Source: Ophiothrix spiculata | Taxonomy: Eukaryota; Echinodermata; Ophiuroidea; Amphilepidida; Ophiotrichidae | NCBI GenBank assembly: GCA_000969725.1 | Contig: JXSR01S035702.1 | Direction: 5' to 3' (one strand) | DNA: 22,144 nt | Shown here: piece after piece, positions 19,828 to 22,144 of the stretch | How positions within the stretch are numbered: position 1 is the stretch's first letter | Layout: each line of letters begins with the position of its first letter | The notes under the pieces: generated by a model | Told to the model about the DNA's origin: nothing | The model's database searches: none | What the model saw: only the letters and a program-made list of their open reading frames with translations | Program-made: the position numbers and the translations under genes

Positions 19828-20572
19828 GGCCCTTGAAAGTTGATTCCTAATTTCCCGTTTGCCGCCCGTATCACATTTTTTTCAGCCGTGTCGCCAAAGC
19901 TAAAATCCCAAAATAATTCATATTTTTTATTTTTTGCAAGAAAAGGTTTTTTTTTTTTGAGTTTTTCATGATTTTAAGGACAATTTTTGAAAATAGATTC
20001 TCACAAAGACAACACAAACTTACTGGAAGGCAGCTAAAAACAGCCTAGTTGTTTGCTGATCACATGTATAGTGCAGAATAAAGCTCTTGTAGAGAAAATC
20101 ATTGTTTTGCTGATCCCATGTGTTAATTTTTTAGTATACAACATTATTGTTGTTCATTGAAGCTAAATTAATAACACGGAGGTGAGTGAGCCCTGAAGTC
20201 TTATTCTTACATTTACAAATTGAGCAAACATGTAGGCCCTACTTGACATTTGTTTTGTTAATACAAATTTACTTTACAAATATACAATTATTATTTAATA
20301 AATGTTAAGGATTTTGGATATTAAAGTTTTATCAGAATATGAACACTTTTTATAAATAAACATTTAAGTGTTTTTTTAGAAACAGAAAAAATTCATAAGT
20401 CAAAAGCTGTACCTCAAGACCTATAGTGGTACACAGGCGAAAATGTTACCCTGTGATTTACTTTAATTCCAGTGAATAATAAAATGGGAGAAATAATGAA
20501 TAATGAAAGAGTCACCTCATCACAGCTTATAGCTGAATGCTACAGGAAACTAGGAATTAACTTTCAAGGGCC
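19828..20572. mobile_element. Non-autonomous PIF/Harbinger-like element, 745 bp, TTA target duplication
   Basis: The terminal inverted repeats read GGCCCTTGAAAGTTRATTCC and continue TARTTTCC, 28 bp with two mismatches. TTA flanks both ends exactly (19825-19827 and 20573-20575). The interior is AT-rich with a T run near 19950 and encodes no protein I can recognise, so it would need a transposase supplied in trans. The GG-rich start with a TNA target duplication points to PIF/Harbinger. It is a different family from the 386-395-bp elements because its ends and length differ. Confidence 0.78.
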
Positions 20573-20575
20573 TTA

Positions 20576-20990
20576 AACACAATATCTAAATTTTTACCGA
20601 TGTGATTACAATTTCACCATTGCGTTACTTTCTTAGATTTTTGTTCAAATTGCGAATCTAGAATCACTCATTTCTGACCTGAATTGGCGTCCATGTTTCA
20701 ACGAATCACTAGGAAATATCATTATGATAATCGACCCCTCGAAAAAAATAGTCGCAGCCTCATCTCCACTTTGATGCGAATGGATACTTCATCAATCACC
20801 TTGTTTAGGCTTATGCCAAAGAATTCTAGTGGTATTGGTACCACTGCCAGAAGGGAACTCTGCAATCAAGCTTATCGCATAATTGCACATACCCAATGTC
20901 CCAAGAAATGGTATTTGTCATCAAATACACACTGCAACACTCCACAAATAAATAACTCAATAAATTACTTGATAAATAAATAAGTAAACT
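20576..20990. other. Non-coding stretch with an unsupported plus-strand open frame
   Basis: A 99-codon plus-strand frame (20684-20983) starts on TTG, with the first ATG nine bases further on. It ends in AT-rich sequence beside a MITE. The peptide is Ser/Arg/Asn-rich and I do not recognise it. Without splice signals or a known family I do not call a gene. Confidence 0.4.
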
Positions 20991-21432
20991 GGGGTTACTT
21001 TGACCCACGTTTTTTTCATTTGATTTTTTTCCATGTAATGGAAGGTACTTTTTCTTGAGTTTGTTATATATGTGACACGTTATATCTAAAGGTACAAGTT
21101 GTCTACCTTGGACAAAATTGAGATTTTTGTGTTACTTGTAAGAGGACAAAATAAGCTTTAAAATGATACATTGCTTGTGAAAATTGAAGTTTTAGTTTCG
21201 AAGTTATGATGAATAAAGACGGTTGTTTTCTTATTATTTTATTTATAATTTACAAGCTTAATTGGCCTGAATCTCAAACTTGCTTGGCCGACAACTTGTA
21301 CCTTTTGATGTAACGCGTCACATATTATATCATAGCACTCAACTTGGGCTTTAACATAATTTTTTTCTGTTGAAAAAAATAAATGTGAAAGTCCTCTTTT
21401 TCTTCGAAATGTTGATTGGGCAAAGTAACCCC
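20991..21432. mobile_element. MITE with GGGGTTACTTTG ends, copy 1 (442 bp)
   Basis: The left end GGGGTTACTTTGACCCA and the complement of the right end, GGGGTTACTTTGCCCAATCA, are inverted repeats. Pairing continues inward through GTACTTTTTCTTGAG / GGACTTTCACATT-like stretches and the strong block AAAGGTACAAGTTGTC. The whole element is therefore a degenerate hairpin. It has no coding capacity; a 71-codon minus-strand frame across it is a by-product. Target duplications are not clear. Confidence 0.7.
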
Positions 21433-21437
21433 GTGAT

Positions 21438-21803
21438 GGGGTTATTTGGCCCACATGTTTAAAATCAAGTTTAAACCAAGTGAAATGACAGGGTATTGCA
21501 AAGTAACTCCTAACTGAGATTTGTGTAGCCCTTTTAGTATTTTTAAAAATTAATTACACATTTCTACCAAACTTCTACCACAATTCTATCATAATATGCG
21601 AACATGCATTTATGGGTGGTTTTAGTACTGGCAGGAAAATGCATGATAAACACAATGTTTTGTATGTTTGGTACTTTCTATGTCTTTTTCTTGTAATAAT
21701 ATTGAATCATAATGATATTTAAGTTTTAACTACAGATTTACTAATGGAAGTTCAATTCTTTGTACTTTTTACAAGTGTTTTAAGGGTGGGTCAAAGTAAC
21801 CCC
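21438..21803. mobile_element. MITE with GGGGTTACTTTG ends, copy 2 (366 bp)
   Basis: It starts GGGGTTATTTGGCCCACATG, and the complement of its right end reads GGGGTTACTTTGACCCACCC followed by TTAAAACACTTG, which pairs with TTTAAAATCAAG at the left. It begins only 5 bp after copy 1, giving a head-to-tail pair, or a single composite element spanning 20991-21803. An extra internal GCAAAGTAACT near 21500 suggests internal rearrangement. Confidence 0.65.
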
Positions 21804-22144
21804 ATTTTTCTGTCTTTTTCTCTAAATTTCTGTCCTGTGTCCGAAAAAGAACAGCAAATAGAAAATAACCTATTAATAACTCATCACAGATAAATTGACT
21901 ATACAACTGACCCATAACACTTCCATTAAATTTGCATCTTCTTGGCAAGGCAAGTGTAATTTTTTCAATTTTTTTTTGGTGCGTTCTTGACGCTAAAATA
22001 TACAAAAATACCTGTAGGGTAGGGTGTTTTGTTTAAATCCTAAATATAAACAGGATTATATTACAGAGCAATCGGTTGTTCTCATTATCCCAAAATAGAA
22101 ATTGTCAACTTGAAACTTTTTTCAAAATTTGACGACAAATCTTT
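21804..22144. other. Unannotated non-coding stretch
   Basis: AT-rich sequence to the window edge. I see no gene or repeat I can support. The minus-strand frame reaching 22005 overlaps the MITE end and is not coding. Confidence 0.5.

Noticed and set aside
20684..20983. 99-codon plus-strand open frame
   Set aside because: It starts on TTG with no recognised domain or splice context, and its end is low-complexity AT-rich sequence beside a MITE.
1..22144. CRISPR arrays, operons, rRNA or tRNA genes
   Set aside because: No regularly spaced repeat-spacer array or credible cloverleaf was seen. The spliced gene shows this is eukaryotic DNA.

Overview
This is AT-rich eukaryotic nuclear DNA from an intron-containing animal genome. 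The only recognisable gene is the 26S proteasome lid subunit PSMD6 (Rpn7), on the minus strand. Five consecutive internal coding exons lie between 17723 and 11161 with intact GT-AG splice sites and matching intron phases. Together they make 850 nt, about 283 codons, corresponding without indels to roughly residues 50-332 of the 389-residue human protein. Both terminal coding pieces are missing: about 49 N-terminal codons should lie to the right of 22144 and about 57 C-terminal codons to the left of 1. I did not find either by reading. The host is probably a marine invertebrate, perhaps a deuterostome such as an echinoderm. That rests on AT-richness, long repeat-filled introns and the style of the mobile elements, and is an impression only.

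Layout from left to right. 1-11160 appears to be the intron after the last visible exon. It holds a foldback element (1389-1809), a pair of direct repeats (2181-2428 and 2760-3008), a ~1.9-kb terminal-inverted-repeat element (3151-5030) containing a 46-bp palindrome, two small MITEs (5552-5946 and 5967-6179), a three-copy tandem repeat (7265-7510), a CpG-rich patch (about 8190-8345) and a foldback MITE (10271-10780). 11161-17723 is the PSMD6 exon cluster. Its introns carry a MITE with TTA target duplications, a diverged repeat copy, a probable retrotransposon 3' tail, a 66-bp tandem duplication in a CpG-rich patch, and a decayed partial duplicate of a PSMD6 exon (17393-17480). 17724-22144 should be upstream intron or 5' flank. 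It holds a ~710-bp foldback element (17841-18550), a 745-bp element with TTA target duplications (19828-20572) and two adjacent MITE copies sharing the end GGGGTTACTTTG (20991-21432 and 21438-21803).

No transposase, reverse transcriptase, tRNA, rRNA or CRISPR array was found. The open reading frames outside the exons resemble no family I know, and several lie inside repeats. The most interesting points are the exon duplication inside a highly conserved proteasome gene, the two sequence-related foldback elements on either side of the exon cluster, and three elements with 3-bp TNA target duplications suggesting PIF/Harbinger-type mobilisation.
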